A DNA stretch of 64,000 nt, from contig CAZHFW010000011.1 in NCBI GenBank assembly GCA_964531675.1, positions 1-64,000 of the forward strand, in the 5' to 3' direction. The DNA comes from CAZHFW01 sp964531675 (GTDB lineage Bacteria; Planctomycetota; Phycisphaerae; Phycisphaerales; UBA1924). Both the position numbers and the translations under genes were made by a program. Shown one piece after another: positions 1 to 8,835 of the stretch; positions within the stretch are counted from its first letter, which is position 1, and the number at the start of each line of letters is the position of its first letter. The notes beneath the pieces are model-generated. The model was given only the letters and a program-made list of their open reading frames with translations. It was not told the origin of the DNA and did no database searches.

Positions 1-339
1 CCCATCCAGGTGTTGGATCGATCGGAGCAGCGTGTCCTCTCGAACGACTACGTTTGGATTCGTGCGCAGCCCGGCTGCGGGCCAACCGATCGTCGCAGCG
101 GATCCGACGGTCACTATGCGGAAGGAGTAACCAGAGAAGATCGCGCGAAAATGATCGGGATTCCCTGCGACCTCTCGACATGGAACGGGCGGGATGTCTT
201 CTGTCCGAGCAACGAGCCCACCACCGTCTTCGTCACCGCACGGGTAGCCACCAAGCTCGCCGAGGTCTTTGGCGAGCGCATCTCGCTGCGCCGGATCGAC
301 AAGAACCACGCTTGGCAGAACGGTGGGCCGCTCGAGTAA
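1..339 (+). CDS. Hypothetical protein, C-terminal part (5' end outside window)
   Basis: The reading frame is open from base 1 and ends with TAA at 337-339; no convincing start or ribosome site is visible, so the gene probably begins to the left. About 112 residues are seen. The C-terminal half has a W-x-G-x-D-V-F stretch followed by TTVFVTARVATKL, a pattern that loosely recalls the C-terminal part of myxobacterial double-CXXCG (SitI6-type) proteins, but no CXXC pair is visible in this fragment, so this is only a hint. Function unknown. It runs convergently into the DUF2617 gene. Confidence 0.5.
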   Translation, partial: PIQVLDRSEQRVLSNDYVWIRAQPGCGPTDRRSGSDGHYAEGVTREDRAKMIGIPCDLSTWNGRDVFCPSNEPTTVFVTARVATKLAEVFGERISLRRIDKNHAWQNGGPLE

Positions 340-382
340 GGGCAGGTGGAGTCAACCTTTCGTGATCTCGAACCCATCCAAC

Positions 383-406
383 AAAAAAGCCCCGCACCCG
401 CGGCGC
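383..406 (-). terminator. Possible intrinsic terminator of the DUF2617 gene
   Basis: Read on the minus strand, a short GC-rich hairpin (CCGC, loop GGGT, GCGG) is followed by six T residues, about 30 bases after the DUF2617 stop codon. The stem is only 4 bp, so the call is tentative. Confidence 0.35.
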
Positions 407-435
407 CTTCGTTCAACTGCGTTCCCAACCCATCC

Positions 436-999
436 TCACGCATGCTCAAAGATCGTCTGCGTGCGGATCACCACGCCGCCGTTGGACAGCATGTGGTAGG
501 CCTGCGCGTGGATCTCGGTGGAGTACCGCTGCACATCGAGCAAGCTCAGGTTCTGACCGAAGTCGTCGTCCCACTGGGTGAGCAGCCCGCCGCCCTCGCG
601 GGCGAACTCGAGCATTTCTTTGTGCGTCGACGCGAACAGGTTGTCCGAGAGGGTCTCGGTCTGCACCGTGTTCATGTAGGTCACGCCCGCGCGCTCGAAG
701 TGGTGCTCGTAATCGCGCTCGCCGGCACACAGGGCCGAGGAGACCATCCCCGAACTGGGGAGTTCCTTGGTGTCCGCGGTGACCAGCTCGCAGGCGCACA
801 GCACGCCGCGCTCGTAGCGCAGCACGTGCCCGCCCTGGGTCAGCCAGGCCTCGAGCTCGTAGTCGCCGTGCTTAATGACGCGCCGAGCCTTGAGCTGAAA
901 AAGCTCCGGGTGCAGGGCACGACTATACAGAATCGTCTGGTAGCTCTGAAGGGCGCTGGCGTTGCGGATGGTGGAGTGAAACGGGTCCTTCGGGGTCAT
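436..999 (-). CDS. DUF2617 family protein
   Basis: A 187-residue protein with no signal peptide or membrane segment. It shows the features I associate with DUF2617: YSRALHPELF near residue 30, an internal GGHVLRYERG segment, a GVTYMNTVQTE strand near the middle, and a C-terminal AYHMLSNGGVVIRTQTIFE block. The family is known mainly from planctomycetes and actinobacteria and has no assigned biochemical function. It is transcribed alone on the minus strand, with a GC hairpin (1027-1046) in its upstream region. Family assignment is fairly sure from the end motifs; function is not known. Confidence 0.75.
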   Translation of the reverse strand: MTPKDPFHSTIRNASALQSYQTILYSRALHPELFQLKARRVIKHGDYELEAWLTQGGHVLRYERGVLCACELVTADTKELPSSGMVSSALCAGERDYEHHFERAGVTYMNTVQTETLSDNLFASTHKEMLEFAREGGGLLTQWDDDFGQNLSLLDVQRYSTEIHAQAYHMLSNGGVVIRTQTIFEHA

Positions 1000-1312
1000 G
1001 AGCGGCGCTTCCTGGCTCTCTCAGAGGCCCGGATTCCTCCGGGCCATAACCGGCCACGAGTCTCTCCCCACTCACCCCGACGCTGGCCCGCGCCGGAGGT
1101 CCCCCAAGGTCAGACGTTTGTTTCCAGAAACCGTCTGACAACCGATCAGCACAGGCTAGTCGTCACAAGCCTCCGACTCAACACAAATTCGACCCAACCT
1201 GCCGATACACCACAGGTTCGACATTTCTGATGGTGTCCCGGCGAACGACCCCTAGTGCTAGTGTTCATCACCTCAGATACAACCATTCCCAGCATCGTGA
1301 TCCCGAGCGCGG
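1000..1312. other. Intergenic region between divergent genes, with two palindromes
   Basis: This 313-base stretch separates the DUF2617 gene (minus) from the HEAT-repeat gene (plus). It has no plausible gene. Two inverted repeats are visible: GGCCCGG/CCGGGCC at 1027-1046, and TCAGACG/CGTCTGA at 1110-1138, the latter enclosing GTTT-CCAG-AAAC. They could be operator or transcript-end structures; no clear promoter boxes were recognised. Confidence 0.4.
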
Positions 1313-3310
1313 ATGTCAAGACTCAATGAGCCAACTCGCAAGGTTCTTCACGCACTGAGCCGTCTCCCGCGCGCGGCTCGGGTCGCTGCATTGTGCGAGA
1401 CGATTCGGCATTGCGGCGCACAAGAGGCGGAAGAGCTTGGACTTGCGCTGGTCGAACTGGCCCTTCCCCCGGCTCCCTCGGCTTCTCGCCTGCCGCGCCG
1501 GGTATTCCGGTGGCTCCGGGCCGAGGGCGCCGTCCCCGCCGAAGACCGCGCGTTGATGGCCTTGCTCCAGGTCTGGACGAACCTGACGCCCCGTGTCCGC
1601 CAACTGGCCCTGGCCAGCTGCAGGGAGCGCTGGATCGCGATCGCCGATCAGGCCTCCACCGATCGCAACGCCGAAGTGCGCCTGGCGGTCGCCGAAATCG
1701 CGGGTCTGACGCTGGACGCGACGCTGGTGCCGACCGTGGGCCGATTGCTCGGAGATCCGGATCCGCAGGTCTCCCGTGCAGCCGATCGTGCCTTCGCCCA
1801 GCTCCTTCGCGACCAGAGCGTGCGCACGCCCGGCGCGCCCGCGGAGATCGAGCAGTCTTTCGCGGATGCGCTCCGCAGCAGCACGACGGTGCGGGCGGGC
1901 GATGTCGCCAAGGCGGTTGCCTCGCTCATGGACCGCGCCGCGATGGCCAGTCCCGATTCGCCGCTGGCAGCCTTCATCAACGATCCCAAGACCGATCTCA
2001 CGCCCATCCAGGCGACGCTCCGCCGCGCCAAAGACAGCATCACGCGTCAACGCGCCTTTGAGTGGCTCACGCGCCCCAGGCTCGCGGCGGCGTGCGTCGA
2101 CGCGCTCGCCAACGCACGCCTCGCGGAAGATCACGCCCGCGTGCTCTCGCTCTGGCATCTGCTCGCCCATCCCGCGCGCCACACGCGGCTGGGAATGATC
2201 CGCGTCCGTTCCGTGCAAAAGCCCCGCGACGAGTCGGAGGGTGGGGGAGTCGGGCCAGCGGTGCCGCACAACGCGCCCGTGCCGATGCCCGTGGACATCG
2301 CAGCACTTCCCCTGGACGCTCGCCGAGGCCTGCCCAAGTACCTCTCCAAGTTGGACATCGACGCGCCCTCACGGGTCCTCATGCTGGAGAGGCTGCTCTC
2401 GGATCCGGACGCGCATGCGCGGCACGCTGCGGTCCTGGTCGCGCCCGCCCGCCTCTTGCCCGACTTCTGCTTCGATCCCGATCCCTGCGTCTCGCGGGCG
2501 GCGGCCCTGCGCGTCTCCTGCGTCGATGCCAAGTCACGGGCCGAGGCCCAGCTGCACCGAGCGCCCAACGCCTGGGTCCGCCGCGCCCAAGCGGAAGATC
2601 GCCCGAACGTCTTCGCGGATACGCCCCGGGCCCGGCAAACCTGGCGTCGGGCGCTGCTCCAGGATCGTGATCGCGTGCTGGCGGAACTCAGGGCGGTGCT
2701 CGCCAGCGCCGCGGACTCCCGCAGCGCCGGAGCGGTCATGCTGGCGAGGCGTCTGGGCCTGGCGCTTGCCCTTGAACCCGAGATCACCGCGCTCGCCCGC
2801 GCCGCCGCGGGCGATCCGCGCGCCGTCGCCAGCGCGGTCGCAGCCTTGGGCGAACTGCCTCCCGAGAAGGCGGAGCGGCTGCTCGAACCTTTCATGGGGC
2901 ACGCGGACCAACGCGTGCGCGCAAACGCGGTCGAGGGCCTGGCCCACGCGCTGGGCGCCACCCACGAGGCGAGGCTCGCCGGGATGCTCGGGGCCTTCGC
3001 ATCCGACTCCAATCACCGCGTCCGCGCCAACGCCTTGCGGCCGCTGGTCGTCGAATCCCCGGCGCACGTGGTCGAGCTCTGCGGCATGATGCGCGATGGG
3101 CGGGTCGAACACCGCCTTGCGGGCGCGTGGCTTGCCTCACGCTTGCTCGGTGGTGAGCACGCGATCCACCTGGGACGACGCGGGCATGATCTGCTCATGG
3201 AACTCAAGCGTTGCGGCACGGATCCGGACGCGGGCGTGCGCCGCCGTGCGTCGTTCGCGATGGCGGTCGCGGGCGATCGCGATGCGATGCTGCAGGAGGC
3301 CCGAACATGA
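1313..3310 (+). CDS. HEAT-repeat protein
   Basis: A 665-residue, Ala/Arg-rich, all-helical protein. Repeats of about 30-40 residues recur with the HEAT signature D-x-x-x-x-V-R-x-x-A, for example DRNAEVRLAVAEIAGL near 120, DPDPQVSRAADRAF near 150, HADQRVRANAVEGL near 530, DSNHRVRANALRPL near 565 and DAGVRRRASFAMAVAGD near the end. HEAT solenoids usually act as protein-binding scaffolds. There is no signal peptide, so it is probably cytoplasmic. Its stop codon overlaps the start of the next gene as ATGA, implying translational coupling with a small membrane protein. Specific role unknown. The ATG at 1313 is the first start in frame; a later start is possible. Confidence 0.7.
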   Translation: MSRLNEPTRKVLHALSRLPRAARVAALCETIRHCGAQEAEELGLALVELALPPAPSASRLPRRVFRWLRAEGAVPAEDRALMALLQVWTNLTPRVRQLALASCRERWIAIADQASTDRNAEVRLAVAEIAGLTLDATLVPTVGRLLGDPDPQVSRAADRAFAQLLRDQSVRTPGAPAEIEQSFADALRSSTTVRAGDVAKAVASLMDRAAMASPDSPLAAFINDPKTDLTPIQATLRRAKDSITRQRAFEWLTRPRLAAACVDALANARLAEDHARVLSLWHLLAHPARHTRLGMIRVRSVQKPRDESEGGGVGPAVPHNAPVPMPVDIAALPLDARRGLPKYLSKLDIDAPSRVLMLERLLSDPDAHARHAAVLVAPARLLPDFCFDPDPCVSRAAALRVSCVDAKSRAEAQLHRAPNAWVRRAQAEDRPNVFADTPRARQTWRRALLQDRDRVLAELRAVLASAADSRSAGAVMLARRLGLALALEPEITALARAAAGDPRAVASAVAALGELPPEKAERLLEPFMGHADQRVRANAVEGLAHALGATHEARLAGMLGAFASDSNHRVRANALRPLVVESPAHVVELCGMMRDGRVEHRLAGAWLASRLLGGEHAIHLGRRGHDLLMELKRCGTDPDAGVRRRASFAMAVAGDRDAMLQEART

Positions 3311-3717
3311 TCACGCTGGCGCAAACCGGTCCGATCCGGCTGGTGATCCCCGAGCCGCCGATGCCCGCGCCGACTCCTGCGGCGAGCATTGATCCGCTGT
3401 GGGTCCTGCTCGGCCTGATCGCGGTCGCGCTGGTGGTCGCAGGGGCGATGATCGTGCGCACGATGTGGGCCGACATGCTTCAGCGTCGTCCCGCCGATGC
3501 GGCGCTCTGGGGCCTCTTGCTCCGCCGGGGGATGGGGCTGCGGAGCTATCGCACGCTCCGGAAGCTCGCGGAAGCACTGGATCCGCAGGCGCATCCGGTC
3601 GCGGTGGTGTGCTCACCCGCGGCCCGGGCGCGAGCCCTGGATGCGATGGCCAAGACTCATCCGCAGGGCATGCTGCGGGCCCGCCGCGTCGCGAGCCGGC
3701 TCGATCGGTCGCTCTAG
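3307..3717 (+). CDS. Small single-pass membrane protein coupled to the HEAT-repeat gene
   Basis: A 136-residue protein starting at the ATG inside the ATGA overlap with the HEAT-repeat stop codon. A Pro-rich N-terminal segment of about 30 residues precedes one hydrophobic helix (LWVLLGLIAVALVVAGAMIV, about 34-53), followed by an Arg-rich cytoplasmic tail (net positive, RRGMGLRSYRTLRKLAEAL). I recognise no family. The coupling suggests that the HEAT protein and this membrane protein act together, perhaps as scaffold and anchor; this is inference. Its TAG stop is shared, as CTAG, with the stop of the convergent hydrolase gene. Confidence 0.65.
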   Translation: MITLAQTGPIRLVIPEPPMPAPTPAASIDPLWVLLGLIAVALVVAGAMIVRTMWADMLQRRPADAALWGLLLRRGMGLRSYRTLRKLAEALDPQAHPVAVVCSPAARARALDAMAKTHPQGMLRARRVASRLDRSL

Positions 3718-4490
3718 TTTCCGCGATGTGGTCCGCGTGCAATCGGATCTTCGCCACGCAGCCTGCGGGCCAGATCCGCGATGATCAGGCGATTGCGATT
3801 GACGCAGAAGTGCGAAGCGATGCGCCAGAGCGCCGAGTTGGTGTCCGCCCAGTGGAGCGGGCGGCCGACGGGCGCCTGGGTCTGATCACCGATCCACCAG
3901 TCGCGGGGCTGGCCGTAGCAGATGAGTTCGTAGGCTGCGGATGAGAGCTCTGCGTCGAGCTTCTGGATCACTTGGGAACCGGGCTTCATGACGCGCGCGC
4001 AGTCATCCGGGCGCACGAATCTGGCCAGTGTTGCGCCGCGGTGGGGCGTGGAGAGCGTGAAGAGCCTGGCGATGTGAAGCGGCTTGCTCGACTCCGGTTC
4101 CGAGCGTGCGGCGGCGCGGGCGACCAGGCCTCCCATGGAGATCGCGACCACGTCCACCGGCGCATCGGCGTGCCGCGCGCGCACGGAACAGCGCACATGC
4201 TCAACGGCCCGATCGAACCGGCCGGTCCAGAGGTAAGAAAGGACAAGAAAGTCCGCGTCGGATCCCGAGGTCAGTGCGGCCAAGCTCCGGGCCAGGACCG
4301 CGGGCGTGAAGTGGGGGGAGCGCCAGCCAGCCAGGACGATCACCGGCCTTTGCAACGGGCGGGGCGTTCGGGCCATGCGGGCCAGTTCGTCCCGAATGGC
4401 GTCATTCGAGAGGTCGAACTGAGGATTGCTGCGCCGTTTGAGCATCAACACATCGGCCTTGGGGCACCAGGGAGGCGTTCGGGCGTCCAT
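3714..4490 (-). CDS. Alpha/beta-hydrolase, lipase-like
   Basis: A 258-residue protein with an alpha/beta-hydrolase core. PVIVLAGW near residue 50 is the first core strand. VVAISMGGLVARAA near residue 115 is the nucleophile elbow, here A-I-S-M-G instead of the usual G-x-S-x-G. LFTLSTPHRGATLA follows near residue 145, as in triacylglycerol-lipase-like enzymes, and the catalytic His is probably in the C-terminal part. No secretion signal is visible. Substrate is unknown. It diverges from the TraB-family gene by 64 bases. A later ATG at 4445 would shorten it by 15 residues. Confidence 0.7.
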   Translation of the reverse strand: MDARTPPWCPKADVLMLKRRSNPQFDLSNDAIRDELARMARTPRPLQRPVIVLAGWRSPHFTPAVLARSLAALTSGSDADFLVLSYLWTGRFDRAVEHVRCSVRARHADAPVDVVAISMGGLVARAAARSEPESSKPLHIARLFTLSTPHRGATLARFVRPDDCARVMKPGSQVIQKLDAELSSAAYELICYGQPRDWWIGDQTQAPVGRPLHWADTNSALWRIASHFCVNRNRLIIADLARRLRGEDPIARGPHRGN

Positions 4491-4554
4491 ACGCTACACC
4501 CTGTTTCCGGTTGGGGACGCCGCCTTGTCCGGGCGGCGCTCCGGGGACCCATCG

Positions 4555-5949
4555 ATGGAGAGGCGCATGCCCAGGCAGTTGTTCGGGATCGGTGCTCGTG
4601 CTTTCGCAGCGGCAGGCGTGCTTGCGGTGGCTGGTTTGACGCAATCCGCGTTCGGGCAGACTGCGGCGACGCCCGCAGCGGCTCCCAAGGCGGAGGCTCC
4701 CGCTGCGGATGGCGGCTACGCACGCGTGGTCGAGTCCGATCAGGGTGAGACCTTGGAACTCCAGATCTCGGCGCGCACGATGGTCCCCCCGGGTGGGAAG
4801 GGCCCGGCGGTGAAGCTCGTGGGCGTGACGCACATCGGCGACAAGGCGTACTACGAGGCGCTCCAGAAGTACCTGGATGCGCAGGATCTGGTGCTCTATG
4901 AAGGCGTCAAGCCCGCGGGTTCTGCGGGTGGTGAGGACAAGGCCGAGTCGGAGGCGGATCGTGTCAAGAAGACCGAACGCCGGCTCCGTCTGCTGGCGAT
5001 CCTCACCGAGCGGTACCGCCGGGATCACAAGGACATTCCCGACAGCGTCGATCAGCTCATCGAAGGTCTGGGCGGCCCGGCACGCAAGATCGCCAAGTCG
5101 GCGCTGAGCGATGCCTGGGGACACGCGATCGCGTACGAGCCCGGCGTCAAGACCGAGGCCTCGGGCGACAAGCCCGCGCCGCGGCGGACGTTCGACTGGG
5201 TCAGCCTCGGCGCCGACGGCGTCGCGGGAGGCGAGGGCGACAACAAGGACATTCGCTTCTCGGCGCAGAGCCCGCTCTCCAAGGAAGAACGCACCGGCGG
5301 CGGCGGGATGCAGGAGAATCTCGCGTCCAGCCTTGGCCTGCAGTTCCAGCTCACCGCGATCGACTACGACCGCCCGAAGTGGCGCAACAGCGACATGTCC
5401 TTCGACCAGATCCAGAAAGACCTGGCCGATCTGAACGCGTCGGGAGACATGCTCTTCAAGATGCTCGACGGCTCGTCGTTCTCCGCGAAGATCCTGAACG
5501 TGGTGCTGGCGGTCGTGCGTTCGAGCCCCGCGATGGCGGCCAACGCCAAGGTCATGCTCATGGAGGTCCTGAGCGTCGCCGACACGCTCCTGGATCGAGG
5601 CGGTCCGGGGGGCGAGCAGAACGGGGCGCTCATGAAGGTCATCATCCAGCATCGCAACGACGCGGTGCTGGCGGACTTCAAGGCTGCGATCGCGGAAAAG
5701 CCCGAGTTGGGCTCGGTGGCGCTTTTCTACGGCGCGGGGCACCTGCCCGATCTTCGTGGCAAGCTCGAGGCGATGGGCTACACGCTCGATGCGAGCAAGG
5801 ACCAGTGGTTCTCCGCGATCCGCGTGAACGCCAAGGAGTCGGGGATCTCGGCCCAGCAGATCGCGTCGATGCGTCAGATGATCCGCGGCTCGCTGGCGCA
5901 GATGGCGCCCAAAGCCGAGAAGCCCGCGGCCGGCGCCAAGTCGGAGTGA
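4555..5949 (+). CDS. Secreted TraB/GumN-family protein with an inserted GspG-like domain
   Basis: A 464-residue protein starting at ATG 4555, chosen because it gives an N-terminal signal peptide ending near AFGQTAA (about residue 38). The TraB/GumN signature is split: VKLVGVTHIGDKAYYEALQ and LVLYEGVKP lie in the first third, and VALFYGAGHLPDLRGKLEAMGY at the end. Between them, at about residues 137-245, is a segment (RRLRLLAILTERYRRDHKDI, then SLGADGVAGGEGDNKDI) matching the soluble head of type II secretion pseudopilin GspG without its membrane helix. TraB-type proteins are thought to be metal-dependent proteases or regulators. The insertion is unusual and its role is unknown. It is a single-gene unit diverging from the hydrolase. 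Confidence 0.75.
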   Translation: MERRMPRQLFGIGARAFAAAGVLAVAGLTQSAFGQTAATPAAAPKAEAPAADGGYARVVESDQGETLELQISARTMVPPGGKGPAVKLVGVTHIGDKAYYEALQKYLDAQDLVLYEGVKPAGSAGGEDKAESEADRVKKTERRLRLLAILTERYRRDHKDIPDSVDQLIEGLGGPARKIAKSALSDAWGHAIAYEPGVKTEASGDKPAPRRTFDWVSLGADGVAGGEGDNKDIRFSAQSPLSKEERTGGGGMQENLASSLGLQFQLTAIDYDRPKWRNSDMSFDQIQKDLADLNASGDMLFKMLDGSSFSAKILNVVLAVVRSSPAMAANAKVMLMEVLSVADTLLDRGGPGGEQNGALMKVIIQHRNDAVLADFKAAIAEKPELGSVALFYGAGHLPDLRGKLEAMGYTLDASKDQWFSAIRVNAKESGISAQQIASMRQMIRGSLAQMAPKAEKPAAGAKSE

Positions 5950-6079
5950 GCCCCTGGCGTTCGGAGATGCACCGCAATTCCATGCTGGAAATTCAGGCCT
6001 TCACGTCAAAGGACTTGAATATCCTCTATTCGTCGCGTAGGGTCGAGTGATGCCGGCGCAGGAGCGTCAGGCGACGTCC

Positions 6080-6084
6080 GGAGG
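6080..6084 (+). promoter_or_regulatory. Ribosome binding site choosing the start of the CoA-transferase gene
   Basis: GGAGG lies seven bases before the ATG at 6092. The earlier in-frame starts at 6047 (GTG) and 6050 (ATG) have no such site, so 6092 is preferred. Confidence 0.7.
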
Positions 6085-6091
6085 ATTGGTC

Positions 6092-7372
6092 ATGCAGGTT
6101 GCGCAGTCGGCGTTGGAGGCGGTTTCCGCGATTCGGAGCGGGATGAGCGTGTTCGTGCACGGATGTGCGGCGACACCCGCGCCGCTCCTGGAGGCCTTGG
6201 CCTCCCGGACGGATCTGGAGGGCGTCAAGCTCTACCACCTGCACACCGAGGGCACGGACTGCTTCGTCAGGCCTCAGAGCGCGGGGCGGCTGATCTCGAT
6301 CTCGTTCTTCACGGGGCCGGCGGCGCGTTCGGCGGTGAACGAGGGGCGTGCGGACTTCATCCCGATTTTTCTGAGCGACATTCCGGGCCTGTTCCACTCC
6401 GGGAAGATCAAGCTTGATGCGGCGCTGGTGCAGCTTTCTCCGGCGGATCGTCACGGGGTGCACTCTCTGGGCACGTCCGTCGACGCGGCCCGCGCGGCGG
6501 TGGACACCGCGCCTCTGGTGATCGCGGAGATCAACGCGCAGATGCCCCGAACCCACGGCAACACCGCGGTCCACAAGCGGAAGATCACGCACGCGGTGCA
6601 CACCGATCGCCCGCTTCACGAGCACGCGCCCGCGGCGAGGGGCGAGATCGAGAACCGGATCGGCGAGCTGGTCGCGAACCTCATCGAGGATGGTTCCACG
6701 CTGCAGATGGGCATCGGCGCGATCCCCGACGCGGTGCTCGCCAGGCTCGGGAACAAGCGCGAGCTCGGCATCCACACCGAGATGTTCTCCGACGGGCTGA
6801 TCGACCTGGTTGAGGGCGGCGTGATCACCAACTCGCACAAGCAGGTCCACCCGGGTCGCATCGTCACGAGCTTTGTAAACGGTTCGCGGCGGCTCTACGA
6901 CTTCGTGAATGACAACGCGCTGGTCGAGTTCCACGCCTGCGATCGCACCAACGACACCGCGCTGATCCGCAAGAATCCCAAGGCGATCGCGATCAACAGC
7001 GCGCTGGAGGTCGACCTGACGGGCCAGGTGTGCGCCGACTCGATCGGGCACCGGATCTACTCGGGCATCGGCGGCCAGATGGACTTCATCCGCGGCGCGG
7101 CGCTCTCCCGGGGAGGCAAGCCCATCATCGCGCTGCCCTCGACCGCAGCGGGGGGGAAGATCTCCCGCATCTCGGCGGAACTCACGCCCGGCGCGGGCGT
7201 GGTCACGACCCGGGGGCACGTGCACTGGATCGCGACGGAGTACGGCGCGGTGAACGTCTTCGGGCTCTCGCTCCGCCAGCGCGGCGAGGCGTTGATCTCC
7301 ATCGCGCATCCGGATTTCCGTGCCGAGCTCTCCAGGAAGCTGGCGGCGATCCGACACTACACGCTGCGCTGA
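6092..7372 (+). CDS. Acetyl-CoA hydrolase / 4-hydroxybutyrate CoA-transferase family protein
   Basis: A 426-residue enzyme of the class I CoA-transferase family, moving CoA between acyl-CoA and a carboxylic acid or hydrolysing acyl-CoA. Visible signatures are HLHTEGTD near residue 60, LGTSVDAARAAV near 145, IEDGSTLQMGIGAIPDAVL near 205-225, VEFHACDRTNDT near 290, and NSALEVDLTGQV near 312. The glutamate of the last motif is at the position I take to be catalytic in characterised 4-hydroxybutyrate CoA-transferases. The glycine-rich GIGGQMDFIRGA follows near 335. Cytoplasmic. The exact acyl substrate cannot be told from sequence. It stands alone and converges with the sigma-factor unit. Confidence 0.85.
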   Translation: MQVAQSALEAVSAIRSGMSVFVHGCAATPAPLLEALASRTDLEGVKLYHLHTEGTDCFVRPQSAGRLISISFFTGPAARSAVNEGRADFIPIFLSDIPGLFHSGKIKLDAALVQLSPADRHGVHSLGTSVDAARAAVDTAPLVIAEINAQMPRTHGNTAVHKRKITHAVHTDRPLHEHAPAARGEIENRIGELVANLIEDGSTLQMGIGAIPDAVLARLGNKRELGIHTEMFSDGLIDLVEGGVITNSHKQVHPGRIVTSFVNGSRRLYDFVNDNALVEFHACDRTNDTALIRKNPKAIAINSALEVDLTGQVCADSIGHRIYSGIGGQMDFIRGAALSRGGKPIIALPSTAAGGKISRISAELTPGAGVVTTRGHVHWIATEYGAVNVFGLSLRQRGEALISIAHPDFRAELSRKLAAIRHYTLR

Positions 7373-7432
7373 GGCGGCCCGGCTTCGGGGCATTGGGAGC
7401 GTCAGGCCTTGGATTCGAATGGTCTTGAGGGC

Positions 7433-8779
7433 TCAGGGCTTGGACTGGCGGTCCAGCATGGCCTCGAACTCGTCGCGCCGGTGGTATTTGGTGACATGCC
7501 CATCGATGAAGGCGACCCACAGCCCGCGCTCGGGCCAGGCGTCGTACCTGGGGTACGCGAGCACGCGTTCAGCTGGATTGCGTTGCCAGGCGTCCTTCGG
7601 GGGCTTGAGGTAGACGATCTGGCGACCTTCGGTGTCACGGGTCAATTCCGCGGTGATGAAGGAGTCGCGAACCAGCGCATCGAGCGTTTCGGGCCAGGCG
7701 TTGCTGTTCTGCTCGAAGAGCACGCAGCTTTGCGCGATGCTGCGGAGGCGTCGTGCCGTGTCCATCTCGCGGGCGGTTGCGCGGGCTTCGAGGACGCCGG
7801 GCGTGATGGCGCGCGCGAGTGCGGTGGACGCCTCGGGCGGGAGCTCGAGCCTGGTCGCCGCTCCCGTCGTGGTCACCCGGAACGACTTGATGACGGGCGG
7901 GAGCAGCGGGAGGCCGGGCAGGATCTTCGGGCTTGCGCCGATCGCTTCCAGGGCGGACTGCAGCGCGCGCCCCAGGTCTTCGGCGGCACGCGGATCCGGT
8001 GACTCGATGACGAGTCGGGTGGTGGGCTCGGGCTTGAGCCAGACCGAGAGCGTGGCGGCGGAGAGTCCGTTGATGAACGGCGCTGCGGGGACATCGACGC
8101 CCGGAAGGACAGCGTCGCCGGTCAGTTCCTGAAAGGCCTTGCGAGTTGATTCGGAAGGCTGGAGCAAGAGCCTGATGGTGGCGCCGTCGCTCGCCATCGT
8201 TACCAGGGCCTTTCTGGCGTTCTGCGCGTGGGGCGAGTCCGGCGCGGGGAGACCTTCGGTGAGTGAGGGCTGTCCGAAGAGGAGGAGATCACCCATCGCG
8301 GTGCTGGCGGGGAAGTCGCGGGCGTGCGATTGCATCCAAGCGGCGATCGCCTGCTGGTGTGAGCCCGCGGGATCGCGGTCGCGGATCGCGATGAACGCGG
8401 CGTGCTCGGGATAGCCCTTGAGCGAGAGCACGAACCAGAACTCTCTGGCGCCGGCGTCACGGAGCGAGCGGATGTCGGCGGAGGCGGATTGCATGCCAGC
8501 GTCGAACTCACGGAGCATGTCCGCGTCCGGGGCGCTGCCGTCGGATCGCGTCAGGAGCGGGCGCACCCACGCGCCAAAGGCGTCCGGGTCAAGCAGAGCA
8601 AGATCGGCGCCCACGATGCCGAAAGTCGCTTCGTCAAAGAGCGAGGCGAGGTCGGTCGGGCCGGCTTTCTGTTGCGAGGGCGCGTTGGTCGCGTCCTGAG
8701 CCAAGGCGGACGGGACGAGCGTGATCAGGACCGAGCTGATGAGGGCGGCTCGGATCAGCGTGCGGGGTGTGGGAGCCAT
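7433..8779 (-). CDS. Secreted protein with C-terminal pilin-head-like domain
   Basis: A 448-residue protein. The start at 8779 gives a signal peptide (MAPTPRTLIRAALISSVLIT, cleaved after ALAQ) and has GGAG seven bases upstream; an earlier ATG at 8839 overlaps the previous stop as ATGA but lacks a ribosome site. The first 300 residues (FDEATFGIVGADLALLDPDA) match no family I recognise. The last 110 residues read like a soluble pseudopilin head: a helix TARRLRSIAQSCVLFEQNSN, NAWPETLDALVRDSF, then strands ending GLWVAFIDGHVTKY, similar to endings of planctomycete prepilin-like proteins. It is last in the ECF sigma unit. Function unknown; probably envelope-associated. Confidence 0.65.
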   Translation of the reverse strand: MAPTPRTLIRAALISSVLITLVPSALAQDATNAPSQQKAGPTDLASLFDEATFGIVGADLALLDPDAFGAWVRPLLTRSDGSAPDADMLREFDAGMQSASADIRSLRDAGAREFWFVLSLKGYPEHAAFIAIRDRDPAGSHQQAIAAWMQSHARDFPASTAMGDLLLFGQPSLTEGLPAPDSPHAQNARKALVTMASDGATIRLLLQPSESTRKAFQELTGDAVLPGVDVPAAPFINGLSAATLSVWLKPEPTTRLVIESPDPRAAEDLGRALQSALEAIGASPKILPGLPLLPPVIKSFRVTTTGAATRLELPPEASTALARAITPGVLEARATAREMDTARRLRSIAQSCVLFEQNSNAWPETLDALVRDSFITAELTRDTEGRQIVYLKPPKDAWQRNPAERVLAYPRYDAWPERGLWVAFIDGHVTKYHRRDEFEAMLDRQSKP

Positions 8780-8835
8780 GGGTGTTCTCCGGAGCGTGGC
8801 GAGTGAGGAACGCCTGACGATGCGCGGCGACTCGA

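Noticed and set aside
346..1230. A 294-codon plus-strand open frame
   Set aside because: Antisense to the DUF2617 gene and extends into the intergenic region; no motif or start signal.
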